From Phycisphaerales bacterium (lineage in GTDB: Bacteria; Planctomycetota; Phycisphaerae; Phycisphaerales; SM1A02): DNA of 51,038 nucleotides. The translations under genes were made by a program, and so were the position numbers. Below, in pieces: positions 44,138 to 51,038 of this stretch (positions within the stretch are counted from its first letter, which is position 1; every line of letters begins with the position of its first letter). The notes under the pieces were generated by a model. That model saw nothing but the letters and a program-made list of their open reading frames with translations. It searched no databases and was not told where the DNA came from. The stretch lies in NCBI GenBank assembly GCA_020345805.1, contig CP070772.1:3809470-3860507 (forward strand), read 5' to 3'.

Positions 44138-45238
44138 TCAACCGTCGTCGAACGCGGCCAGGACCTGCTCGCCGGCGTCGAGCCCGGCGAGGATCTCGAT
44201 CCGACCGTCGACGGCCTGGCCGGTGCGCACGAAGCGCCGGTGTGCGGTCTGGACGGTCCGACCCTCCCCGTCCTGCGTCAGCCCCACCACCGCCACCATT
44301 TCAAGCTGGCCGATGGTGTGTACCGCTCCGACCGGAACCAGCAACTGCTCGCGCTGCCCCTCGGGAATGATCAACCTGCCGAACATCCCGCTCAGTACGC
44401 CCGGCGGGCACGGGCCGGTCACCTTCACCAGCAGTGACCGGCTGGCCGGCGAAGCCTGGGGGACGATCTCGGAAACCTGTCCTTGGCATTGAAGATCGAT
44501 CGCCTCGATCTCCACACCCACGGTGTCGCCGACCTTGAGCCTCATGGCCAGCCGCTCGGGCACCGCCGCCTCCAGTTGCAGGCGATTGGGCTCATAGAGC
44601 GTGACCAGCGTCTGGCCCGGCCGGGCGAGGTCTCCCTGCTCCACGAGCTTGTCGATCACGATCCCACCGATCGGCGAACGGATGGTGGCGTATTCCAACT
44701 GCGTCTCCACCTCCACCAGCCCCTGCTCGGCGGCCTGGACCGCGGCCCGGGCCATCTCCTCGCCGCGCTGGGCGTCGGTAAGCTCGCGCTGGGTGGCGGC
44801 GCCGTTCTGGAACGCCCTGGCGATGCGCTCTTGATCACTCACTGCCTTGGTCAGGTTGGAGTTGGCCGAATCTACGTTCGCCGCCGCCTGCTGGCGCCGG
44901 GCCTGCAGGTCCGCCTTGTCCAATTCCACCAGCACCTCGCCGGCCGCGACCTGCTGACCCGCGGTCACGTGCACCCGCTGCACGGGGGCGAGGAGCCGCG
45001 AGCCTACTGAAGTCTCGTGCACGGCGCGGATGGTTCCCACCGCGCGGATCTCGCGGGGAACGAGACGGCGTTCCACCGTCGCGAACGGGCCCGTGACGGT
45101 TTGGGGCACCGCGGCGGTGCGGCCGGGATCCACCTTGGCCTTGAACACCCCCGAAAGCCAGGCCACGATCAGCACCAGAAGCACCAGTCCCACCACGCTC
45201 AGGACGACCGTCCGCAGAGTCTTCGCCACATTGCTCAT
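44138..45238 (-). CDS. RND efflux periplasmic adaptor (membrane fusion protein)
   Basis: 366 residues. N-terminal membrane anchor (about 9-30), then the lipoyl half-motif ETSVGSRLLAPVQRVHVTAGQQVAAGEVLVELD, an alpha hairpin of about 60 residues (Q/A-rich, ARRQQAAANVDSANSNLTKA), the second lipoyl half ATIRSPIGGIVIDKLVEQGDLARPGQTLVTLYE, a beta barrel and the membrane-proximal domain. It lacks a lipobox, so it is membrane-anchored by the helix. It bridges the RND pump to an outer-membrane channel. GGAAGG precedes ATG. First gene of the pump operon. Confidence 0.94.
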   Translation of the reverse strand: MSNVAKTLRTVVLSVVGLVLLVLIVAWLSGVFKAKVDPGRTAAVPQTVTGPFATVERRLVPREIRAVGTIRAVHETSVGSRLLAPVQRVHVTAGQQVAAGEVLVELDKADLQARRQQAAANVDSANSNLTKAVSDQERIARAFQNGAATQRELTDAQRGEEMARAAVQAAEQGLVEVETQLEYATIRSPIGGIVIDKLVEQGDLARPGQTLVTLYEPNRLQLEAAVPERLAMRLKVGDTVGVEIEAIDLQCQGQVSEIVPQASPASRSLLVKVTGPCPPGVLSGMFGRLIIPEGQREQLLVPVGAVHTIGQLEMVAVVGLTQDGEGRTVQTAHRRFVRTGQAVDGRIEILAGLDAGEQVLAAFDDG

Positions 45239-45602
45239 CTGGTCATTCCTTCCGGCAGATTCTCACTCCGCCGATTCCGGACCCGCCGAAGAAGGGTCCG
45301 GCCCTATCGCCGACATTTTCTTCTCGCAGCGCAGTCTGTCCAGTCAGGGCGGCCGGTCGCTCATTAGAGGCCCGGCATCGGTGGGAGGTTCCCGTGATTG
45401 GGGCATATCGCGCCGGACCACCCGAAATCCGATCCTGATCACGGGTACGGGGCCGGCTGGGGCAGAACTTCAGCCCTTGGCGTCGTCGCGCAGGCGAATC
45501 CGTGCTATAGGTCCGCTCATCGGGCCGCCGGTCCCCGGCCGGCGGGCGGGCCGCGACCGCCCGCAGCCGATTCTCTCGGATCCGAAAACGGGGTACCCCA
45601 CG
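45239..45602. other. divergent intergenic region between pump operon and hydrolase gene
   Basis: About 360 bases. It must hold both promoters. A TGCTATAG extended -10-like word lies near 45508 on the plus strand, but its best -35 candidate is too far away, so I do not assign a promoter. The upstream frame of the hydrolase gene is open through this stretch, yet carries no protein-like sequence. Confidence 0.5.
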
Positions 45603-46868
45603 ATGAACATCCGTCTACCGCACGCCCTCACCCTCGCCATCTTCGCGCTCATCCCGGCCACCATTGCCGCTCGTGGGCAGGAGCCGCCGCTTATCGAGGT
45701 GAGCAGGCTCACCGACCACCTCTACAAGCTCTCCGCCGATGCCGGCTCATATGTCAATCACATCATCGCGTCGGTCGGCGATGACGGCGTGCTGCTGGTG
45801 GACACCGGACTGGAAGACAAGGCCGAAGCGCTGAAAGAGGCGGTGGCGGCGCTGGGATACGGTGATCCGAAGATCATCATCAACACCCACGCCCACTTCG
45901 AGCATCTCGGCGCCAACGCGCAGTGGGGCGCGGCCCCGACCATCATCGCCCACGAGCGGGTCAGGACCCACATGCGATCCGGCCGGTGGCTCATCATGGA
46001 GTATCCCGATGAGGCCCTGCCGGAGATCACCTTCAACGACACCATGTCCGTTCACTTCAACGGCGAGGAGATCCGGCTCACCGCGCTGACCGGCAGCCAC
46101 AGCGACGATGACATCATCGTGCACTTCACGGGATCCGGCGTGGCCTGCCTGGGCGGGCTGATCAACGCCATGCACTTCCCGTCCGTGGATTACCTCTTCG
46201 GCGACGTGCGCAAGTACCCCGAGATGCTGGGCCGGGCGCTGGACATGCTGCCCGCGGACACCCGCGTCATCTCCGGGCACGGCGAGGAATGCACGATGAA
46301 GGAGGCGCGGGAATACCAGCAGATGCTCACCGAGACGATGGAAACCGTCCGCAAGGGGCTCGCGGAAGGCAAGGACCTTCAGACCATGCAGGAGGAGGAT
46401 CTTCTCAAGGAATGGAGCTCCTACTCCGGCGGGTACGTGTCGAAGGACCGGTGGATCAAGTATCTCGTCGACGGCTTTGAGGATGCGCCGCGCAAGCTCA
46501 TGCTCATCGAGCCGCTGTACCTGGCGCTAAAGGATGGTGATGTGGATGCCGCCATCGCGAAGTACCACGAGCTGAAGTCAAGCCATCCGGACGAGTACAG
46601 GTTCGATGAGGTGACGTTGATCTACATGGGCGACTGGCTGGTGAAGAAGGGCCGGCCGGCCGAAGGTGTCAAGCTGATCGAACTGGCGGCGGAGGAATAC
46701 CCCGGAGGGGAGTACACCGCCCACGTCTTCAGCTACCTGGGCCGGGCGGCACGGGCCGCGGGCGACCGGGACAAGGCCATCGCGGCCTACCGCAGGGCGC
46801 TGGAGCTGAATCCCGACATGACCGGCGCCGCCGAAGCCCTGGCGGAGCTTGAAGAGGAACAGCGCTGA
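45603..46868 (+). CDS. exported metallo-beta-lactamase-fold hydrolase with TPR tail
   Basis: 421 residues. A signal peptide (LPHALTLAIFALIPATIAARG) precedes an MBL fold at about 25-240: GVLLVDTGLEDKA, the metal motif NTHAHFEHLGANA, LTGSHSDDDIIVHF, and VISGHGEECTM giving the later His. In the usual H-x-H-x-D-H the Asp is Glu here, so metal loading or reaction may differ. C-terminal residues 330-421 form TPR-like helices (YLALKDGDVDAAIAKYHEL, AGDRDKAIAAYRRALELNPD). Closest in style to the SoxH/quinoprotein-relay group of uncertain function. ATG 45603 sits right before the signal. Confidence 0.87.
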   Translation: MNIRLPHALTLAIFALIPATIAARGQEPPLIEVSRLTDHLYKLSADAGSYVNHIIASVGDDGVLLVDTGLEDKAEALKEAVAALGYGDPKIIINTHAHFEHLGANAQWGAAPTIIAHERVRTHMRSGRWLIMEYPDEALPEITFNDTMSVHFNGEEIRLTALTGSHSDDDIIVHFTGSGVACLGGLINAMHFPSVDYLFGDVRKYPEMLGRALDMLPADTRVISGHGEECTMKEAREYQQMLTETMETVRKGLAEGKDLQTMQEEDLLKEWSSYSGGYVSKDRWIKYLVDGFEDAPRKLMLIEPLYLALKDGDVDAAIAKYHELKSSHPDEYRFDEVTLIYMGDWLVKKGRPAEGVKLIELAAEEYPGGEYTAHVFSYLGRAARAAGDRDKAIAAYRRALELNPDMTGAAEALAELEEEQR

Positions 46869-46899
46869 TAACGACCCGCCGCTGCGCTGCGGGCAGCTA

Positions 46900-48327
46900 C
46901 TACGCGCACGGCCCCCAGTCTGCGAGGATGGCGAAGACGTCGTCAATATCCACCACGCCGTCGTTGTTGATGTCGTAGGTTCCCGCGCCCTCGCCCCAGT
47001 GGGAGAGCACGTCGAAAAGGTCGTCGATGTCCACGACGCCCGAGCCGTTCACGTCGGCCGGGCATTCGAAGTCGTCGGCGTAGAAGACGAGGATGGGGAT
47101 GTCGCCGGAGAGGCCGACGATTAGATCAGGCCGGCCGTTGCCGGTGATATCGCCGAAGGCGATGGCGGTCCCCACCACGTCCGAGTCATAAGTCCAGGAG
47201 GGTGACGTGTCGAGGACGCCGTCGTTGTTGAGGTAGATGTGGGTCTGGCCGTTGGAGAAGTGGGTTTCGGCCAGATCCTGATCGCCGTCGCCGTCGACAT
47301 CGCAGAAGCGCAGATCGCTGTGGCCGAAGTAGGAGGCACCTGAAGACCAGGAGAGGGTGAGCACGCCGTGGTCGTTGGAGTAAAGCCGGGTGGGATCGTG
47401 TCCAAGTGCGAGGTCCGGATCGCCGTTGCCGTCCACGTCGGCCCAGGCCACGCCCTTGTCGCTGTCATCATCGCCGGTGGTCCAGACCGGCGTGGTCTGG
47501 AGCGTGCCGTTGAGGTTCCTATAGACGCCGCTTTCGAAGTTCGACCACTTGGAGACGGCCAGGTCCTCCCAGCCGTCGCCGTCCATGTCCGCGAAGGCCA
47601 GGAAGTTCTGGATCGACAGTTCCGCGGACTGCCAGCTGGGAGTAGTGCTGAGGACACCGTCGTTATTGGGGAATACATAGATGGGGCGATAGGGATCGGG
47701 CGAAGGGGCCTGGTTGGCGGTGACCACATCCATGTCGCCGTCGTGATCGATGTCGAACGGCTTGGCGTAATTCGTCCAGCAGGCGACCGGCTCATCGGAA
47801 TACCAGCCGGGGGTCATACTCGGGCCGTCTTCGGTCCCGAAGTAGATGGTCGAGAGCGACATCGCGAACCCACCGTTGGCGGCGAAGACATCCGGGTATG
47901 GATCATCGTTGATGAACGCGACCTGGACATCGCCGGTGGAGACCTCATCGGTGGAGATCCAGGAAGGCTCGGCCTCGAGCTGGCCGCCCGTGTTGTAGAA
48001 GATGTAGTTGTACCAGTGCGGGTAGGGCGGATAGCTGTTGGAGATGTAGCAGCCGACCACGAGATCGATCAGCCCGTCTCCGTTCATGTCCGCGGTCTGG
48101 AGCCCGCCCACCTGCCGGCGCATCTCGACCGACCAGTCGGGAATCAGGTCGTAGGGGACGGTGGTATCGCGGGCCTTCCAGCCGGTCGGAGCGCCTGTTT
48201 CCTTGAGCACGACCGATTCCAGGCCGTCATCGGAAACCTCCACGCAAGAGTCTGCGGCGACAGCAAATCCCCGGGGAGTCACGCAAATCGCTGCAACGGC
48301 GAGCATCGTAGAAATGTTCAGTTTCAT
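46900..48327 (-). CDS. secreted VCBS/FG-GAP repeat protein with dockerin-like tail
   Basis: 475 residues. A signal peptide (MKLNISTMLAVAAICVTPRGFAVA) is followed by about seven VCBS/FG-GAP blades with D-x-D/N-x-D-G-x-x-D-L calcium loops: DMNGDGLIDLVVG, DIDHDGDMDVV, DMDGDGWEDLAV, DVDGNGDPDLALG, DVDGDGDQDLA, DITGNGRPDLIVG. This is the integrin-like beta-propeller. The end carries two dockerin/EF-hand-like repeats (DVNGSGVVDIDDLFDVLSHW and DINNDGVVDIDDVFAILADW) ending WGPCA. A surface or secreted adhesion/lectin role is plausible. ATG 48327 has GAAGG upstream. Convergent with the hydrolase, 31 bases apart. Confidence 0.9.
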   Translation of the reverse strand: MKLNISTMLAVAAICVTPRGFAVAADSCVEVSDDGLESVVLKETGAPTGWKARDTTVPYDLIPDWSVEMRRQVGGLQTADMNGDGLIDLVVGCYISNSYPPYPHWYNYIFYNTGGQLEAEPSWISTDEVSTGDVQVAFINDDPYPDVFAANGGFAMSLSTIYFGTEDGPSMTPGWYSDEPVACWTNYAKPFDIDHDGDMDVVTANQAPSPDPYRPIYVFPNNDGVLSTTPSWQSAELSIQNFLAFADMDGDGWEDLAVSKWSNFESGVYRNLNGTLQTTPVWTTGDDDSDKGVAWADVDGNGDPDLALGHDPTRLYSNDHGVLTLSWSSGASYFGHSDLRFCDVDGDGDQDLAETHFSNGQTHIYLNNDGVLDTSPSWTYDSDVVGTAIAFGDITGNGRPDLIVGLSGDIPILVFYADDFECPADVNGSGVVDIDDLFDVLSHWGEGAGTYDINNDGVVDIDDVFAILADWGPCA

Positions 48328-48600
48328 CTTTCGCCCTTCATTCACTTTCAGGACATCGTGACCGGATCGCGCCGATCCCGGGGGTGGCGCTCGGAGAATG
48401 AATATACCGCGCGCCCGCGTCAGCAGAAGGCAAAAGTGCCGATGTGCCGGTGGTCGTTTCGCCCCGTCGAGGCAAGCGGCGTCGGCATATCGGCTTCCAG
48501 CTTCGCCGGGGCGATTATCGGCGGGGGCGGCAAGCCGGATACACGGGGCAGCCCAGGGCTTCTCGCCCTCATCTCCACTCCACCCCGCTACCATACGAAC

Positions 48601-49152
48601 ATGAACAGCGAGAACCTCTGGGCACCGTGGCGCATGGCCTACCTGCGCGAGCTGGAGCGGAAAGTGGCCAGCGCCAAGGGAATGGGCGCGGTCTTTCCGG
48701 GAGCAGAAGCCGACGAGGTCTGCTTTCTCAGCGAATACTGGGAAAACCCGGAGAAGGACCGCGAGAACCACGTCATCCATCGCGACGAGCAGGGCATGAT
48801 CCTGCTCAACCGCTACCCCTACGCCAACGGCCATCTGCTGGTGGCCCTGGGCGAGCCTCGGCCGAGCCTGCTGGACTACGAACCGCAGCAGCGGGCGGCG
48901 TTCTGGCGGCTGGTGGAACTGGCCATGGAGCTGATGTGCCGGGCCATCGCCCCGCAGGGGATCAACATGGGCATCAACGTCGGCCGGGCCGCCGGGGCAG
49001 GGATCCCCGAGCATGTGCATGCTCATCTCGTGCCGCGGTGGTCGGGTGACACGAATTTCATCACCACGGTGGGGATGGTCCGGGTGATCCCGGATTCTCT
49101 TGAGACGATGGCGGAGCAGTACCGGGAGGCGGCGGCAGGCCTGGAGGCCTGA
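48601..49152 (+). CDS. HIT family hydrolase, AP4A phosphorylase-like
   Basis: 183 residues. The histidine triad is EHVHAHLVPRWSGD (H-x-H-x-H). LWAPWRMAYL at the start and GINMGINVGRAAGAGIPEH before the triad match the bacterial AP4A-phosphorylase-like HIT group. It cleaves dinucleotide polyphosphates such as Ap4A. The last 8 codons (AAGLEA) overlap the beginning of an 8-bp tandem repeat. Confidence 0.93.
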   Translation: MNSENLWAPWRMAYLRELERKVASAKGMGAVFPGAEADEVCFLSEYWENPEKDRENHVIHRDEQGMILLNRYPYANGHLLVALGEPRPSLLDYEPQQRAAFWRLVELAMELMCRAIAPQGINMGINVGRAAGAGIPEHVHAHLVPRWSGDTNFITTVGMVRVIPDSLETMAEQYREAAAGLEA

Positions 49153-49164
49153 AGGCCCGGAGGC
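49141..49164. repeat. 8-bp tandem repeat, second locus
   Basis: Three octamers, CTGGAGGC, CTGAAGGC, CCGGAGGC, the same unit as at 37496. It starts inside the last codons of the HIT gene and continues past its stop. Confidence 0.7.
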
Positions 49165-49540
49165 TTGCGGGAGGGGGACCCGATCGGAGGCCGAACATAA
49201 GCAAAACGGCGCTCGGTCCCCCCGGGTCGCTCAGCAAAGGCGGATCCTGTAAAGGACGGTCGCCTTCAGCGCGGGGCTTGCTCGAACCCCTCTTCAACAA
49301 GGTGGGTTCGCCGCCCATCGTGCCCGGCCTTCCACTCTGAGGAGGCTTGGCCATCGTCGCGGATCGGCGATCCCTGAGGGTTCACGAAGGATCGAGCAAA
49401 CGCTCCCGCAGGAAAGAGCAATCCCGAAGGGATCGAACGCCGTTTCAGCACTAGGGTAGCGAAACTGCGGCTCGGGGTCGATAGAATTCTGCTCAAACGC
49501 ATGGATGCAAAATTCTGAAGATCGTGAGGTCCTTCAAAGA
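49153..49540. other. intergenic stretch without a gene
   Basis: About 390 bases between the HIT and lipoprotein genes. Apart from the tail of the octamer array I see no gene or RNA. The tract near 49270-49450 is open on the minus strand, but with no ribosome site or recognised product. Confidence 0.5.
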
Positions 49541-49569
49541 TTGACACCGGAAGGCCTCCTTGGTACATC
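49541..49569 (+). promoter_or_regulatory. promoter of the small lipoprotein gene
   Basis: A perfect -35 box TTGACA (49541-49546) is followed after 17 bases by TACATC (49564-49569), a tolerable -10. This is the only textbook -35 with correct spacing that I found between genes in the window. The start codon lies about 40 bases downstream of the predicted initiation point. Confidence 0.6.
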
Positions 49570-49617
49570 TAGGTGTTCCGGACGCCCGAGACAATGCCCC
49601 AAGCGAGATCACATCCC

Positions 49618-49908
49618 ATGAAGACCATTGCTCGATTCGCCGCCCTCACCGCCGCCTTCGCCGTGCTGGTTGGATGCCAGGGTGGTGGAGAGGCCGAAGA
49701 CGTCAGCTATTCCGCCATCATCGGCGACCTCACGCCCGAGTTGCGGGGCCTGAGCGAACGCCCGATCGACATGGACCGCAATATCTGGGTCACCGCGAAC
49801 CAGAACCAGCGCATGATGTGGGGCGACCTGAGCCGGGCCCTCTACATCGATCATCCCAGCACACTGAGCCCCTATCCGATCGAACTGACCAGCGGCCAGC
49901 CTCGCTGA
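49618..49908 (+). CDS. small putative lipoprotein
   Basis: 96 residues. A lipoprotein signal peptide (MKTIARFAALTAAFAVLVGC) has Cys20 in a lipobox-like VGC context (L-V-G-C), so the mature protein should be lipid-anchored. The body (SYSAIIGDLTPELRGLSERPIDMDRNIWVTANQNQRMMWGDLSRALYIDHPSTLSPYPI) is unfamiliar but protein-like. An upstream Met codon at 49573 would only lengthen the signal; I use ATG 49618. Own promoter at 49541. Confidence 0.7.
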   Translation: MKTIARFAALTAAFAVLVGCQGGGEAEDVSYSAIIGDLTPELRGLSERPIDMDRNIWVTANQNQRMMWGDLSRALYIDHPSTLSPYPIELTSGQPR

Positions 49909-50147
49909 GCGCGCGGTCCGCTCTTCGCCGGTTTCGGTCTGCCGGAGTTTTGTGCTGCGTTTGAACGGCGTTGTCTCGGCTGCCGCGGATGTGTTCGACT
50001 GAAATCTGCTAAGAACCTGTTGGGAATCCCGGGCGCGATGAGTCCGCGCTGCGGGTCGAAAACCAGCGCGAAGGCGGGCCGGATGCCGCGTCGTCCGATG
50101 TTCCCGCGAGTGCTTGCCTGAAGCGCCCGGGGCGCCAAAGCTTTTCT

Positions 50148-51038
50148 GTGACCCCGGTAGAAGCCACCATCGGTACGGTGAGGGCGGCGGTAGGTTCGTT
50201 CCACCCCGCGGCCATGCCCCGCCTGGCCCGCGCCCACTATCGGCGGGAAGTGATCGCTTGGCTGCTGATCTCCACCATGATGGGCGCGGTCACGGGAGGC
50301 GTGGTAGGGGTCATCGCCAAGAACGCCTTCGCCGGCCAGGTGCCCGAGCACTGGCTCAACATCTCCGTGGCCCTCGTCACCGGGGCCCAGGCGTTCGCTC
50401 ATCTCACGAGCTTCCTGTGGGCATCGCTCAGCCACGGCCGCCACAAGGTCCGGTTCCTGGTGGGCCTGCAGATCGCGGCCGCGGCGCTGGTGGCGATGAT
50501 CGCTCTCGCTCCGATCTCGTGGGTCGGACTGCTCCTCTTCACCTCCGGTGCGGTGTTGATTCAGGTGTGTTGGTCGGGGGTGGTGACGTTGCGCACCACA
50601 GTCTGGCGGGCCAACTATTCCCGCGGCACGCGGGCCCGGACCACGGGCAAGATCGCCACCTTCCAGGCGATCATGATGTCCGCGTCCGCCATCGCGGTCG
50701 GTTTCCTGATGCGGTGGGACCCCAGCGCCTTTCACCTGCTTTATCCGCTGGCCGCGGCGTTCGGGCTGATCGGGGCGGCCGTTTACGGCCGGATGCGGGT
50801 GCGCGGCCATCGACTGCTGCTGGCGAACGAGCGGCGCGATCTGGAGGAAGGCGGGGCCGGCGCGGTCAGCCCGCTGCAGATCTGGCGCATCCTGCGCGAC
50901 GACAAATTGTTCAGGCGGTACATGATCGCAATGTTCATCTTCGGCATCGGCAACCTCAGCGCCACCTCGCTGATGGTGATCGTGGTCCGCGATGCGTTCG
51001 GCTACGAGTATCTGCGCGGCATCGCGGTTACCGCCTCC
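50148..51038 (+). CDS. MFS transporter, 3' end beyond the window
   Basis: Open to the window edge for 297 codons. At least six hydrophobic segments alternate with basic loops: ARAHYRREVIAWLLISTMMGAVTGGVVGVIAK opens, then VGLQIAAAALVAMIAL and MLSPIW-like turns, and FRRYMIAMFIFGIGNLSATSLMVIV begins a second bundle. This reads as a major facilitator of the type common in planctomycetes; substrate unknown. GTG 50148 is upstream of the first hydrophobic block; ATG 50214 is a shorter alternative. No strong ribosome site at either. Confidence 0.75.
   Translation, partial: MTPVEATIGTVRAAVGSFHPAAMPRLARAHYRREVIAWLLISTMMGAVTGGVVGVIAKNAFAGQVPEHWLNISVALVTGAQAFAHLTSFLWASLSHGRHKVRFLVGLQIAAAALVAMIALAPISWVGLLLFTSGAVLIQVCWSGVVTLRTTVWRANYSRGTRARTTGKIATFQAIMMSASAIAVGFLMRWDPSAFHLLYPLAAAFGLIGAAVYGRMRVRGHRLLLANERRDLEEGGAGAVSPLQIWRILRDDKLFRRYMIAMFIFGIGNLSATSLMVIVVRDAFGYEYLRGIAVTAS

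Noticed and set aside
49265-49300. tRNA T-arm-like GGTTCGAG on the minus strand
   Set aside because: Stem does not pair and no acceptor or anticodon arm can be formed around it.

Overview
The window is a GC-rich (visibly about 60-65% GC) bacterial chromosome segment with about 36 protein genes. The best guess is a planctomycete of the Phycisphaerae type. The clearest sign is two exported proteins that end in paired dockerin/EF-hand-like repeats of the form D-x-N-x-D-G-x-V-x-I-D-D-L-F...W-G-P-C. One of them also carries the N-G-(V/I)-P-D-E-C metal-binding repeats that accompany such tails in this group. This assignment is inference from protein style; no rRNA marker is present. I see no tRNA, rRNA, CRISPR array, insertion sequence or prophage. 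Most of the window looks like ordinary core chromosome, and I found no defence island or biosynthetic cluster.

Layout. 0-6.5 kb: a short gene tail and terminator, nadA, a 1227-residue AsmA-like protein, and a convergent Nif3-family gene. 6.7-10.3 kb: PIN-PhoH ATPase, DUF3592 membrane protein and a Tat-exported sugar isomerase-like protein. 10.4-18 kb: primary-type sigma factor (minus), then a tight plus-strand run of UVR-motif protein, RmlD-like reductase, histone-deacetylase-family enzyme and Der GTPase, closed by a convergent cation/proton antiporter. 18.1-24.7 kb: RicT/PSP1 protein, an enlarged signal peptidase I, a large exported hypothetical, an iodotyrosine-deiodinase-like nitroreductase and a DUF456 protein. 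24.8-30.4 kb: a minus-strand type IV pilus or type II secretion operon in the order pilM-pilN-pilO-pilP-like-pilB. 30.8-34.9 kb: hisS, a second compact signal peptidase I, an M16 peptidase and a P-loop small-molecule kinase. 35-37.4 kb: a GbsR/MarR regulator with a clear operator and promoter, two small genes (one a truncated PHP phosphoesterase) and a TSUP permease. 37.4-38.3 kb: a gene-free, repeat-rich stretch. 38.3-48.3 kb: beta-helix dockerin-like protein, an RND pump with its adaptor, a metallo-beta-lactamase-fold hydrolase and a VCBS-repeat dockerin-like protein. 48.6-51 kb: HIT hydrolase, a small lipoprotein and an MFS transporter cut by the window edge.

The points most worth a second look are: the signal peptidase I with a large insert resembling a ConA/LamG fold, paired with a compact paralogue; the cryptic PilP/GspC-like gene in the pilus operon; the three-half-site operator just upstream of the gbsR promoter; the repeat-laden gap at 37.4-38.3 kb, whose 8-bp tandem unit recurs 11 kb away at the end of the HIT gene; and the shared W-G-P-C C-terminal tail of two unlinked exported proteins, a possible sorting tag.
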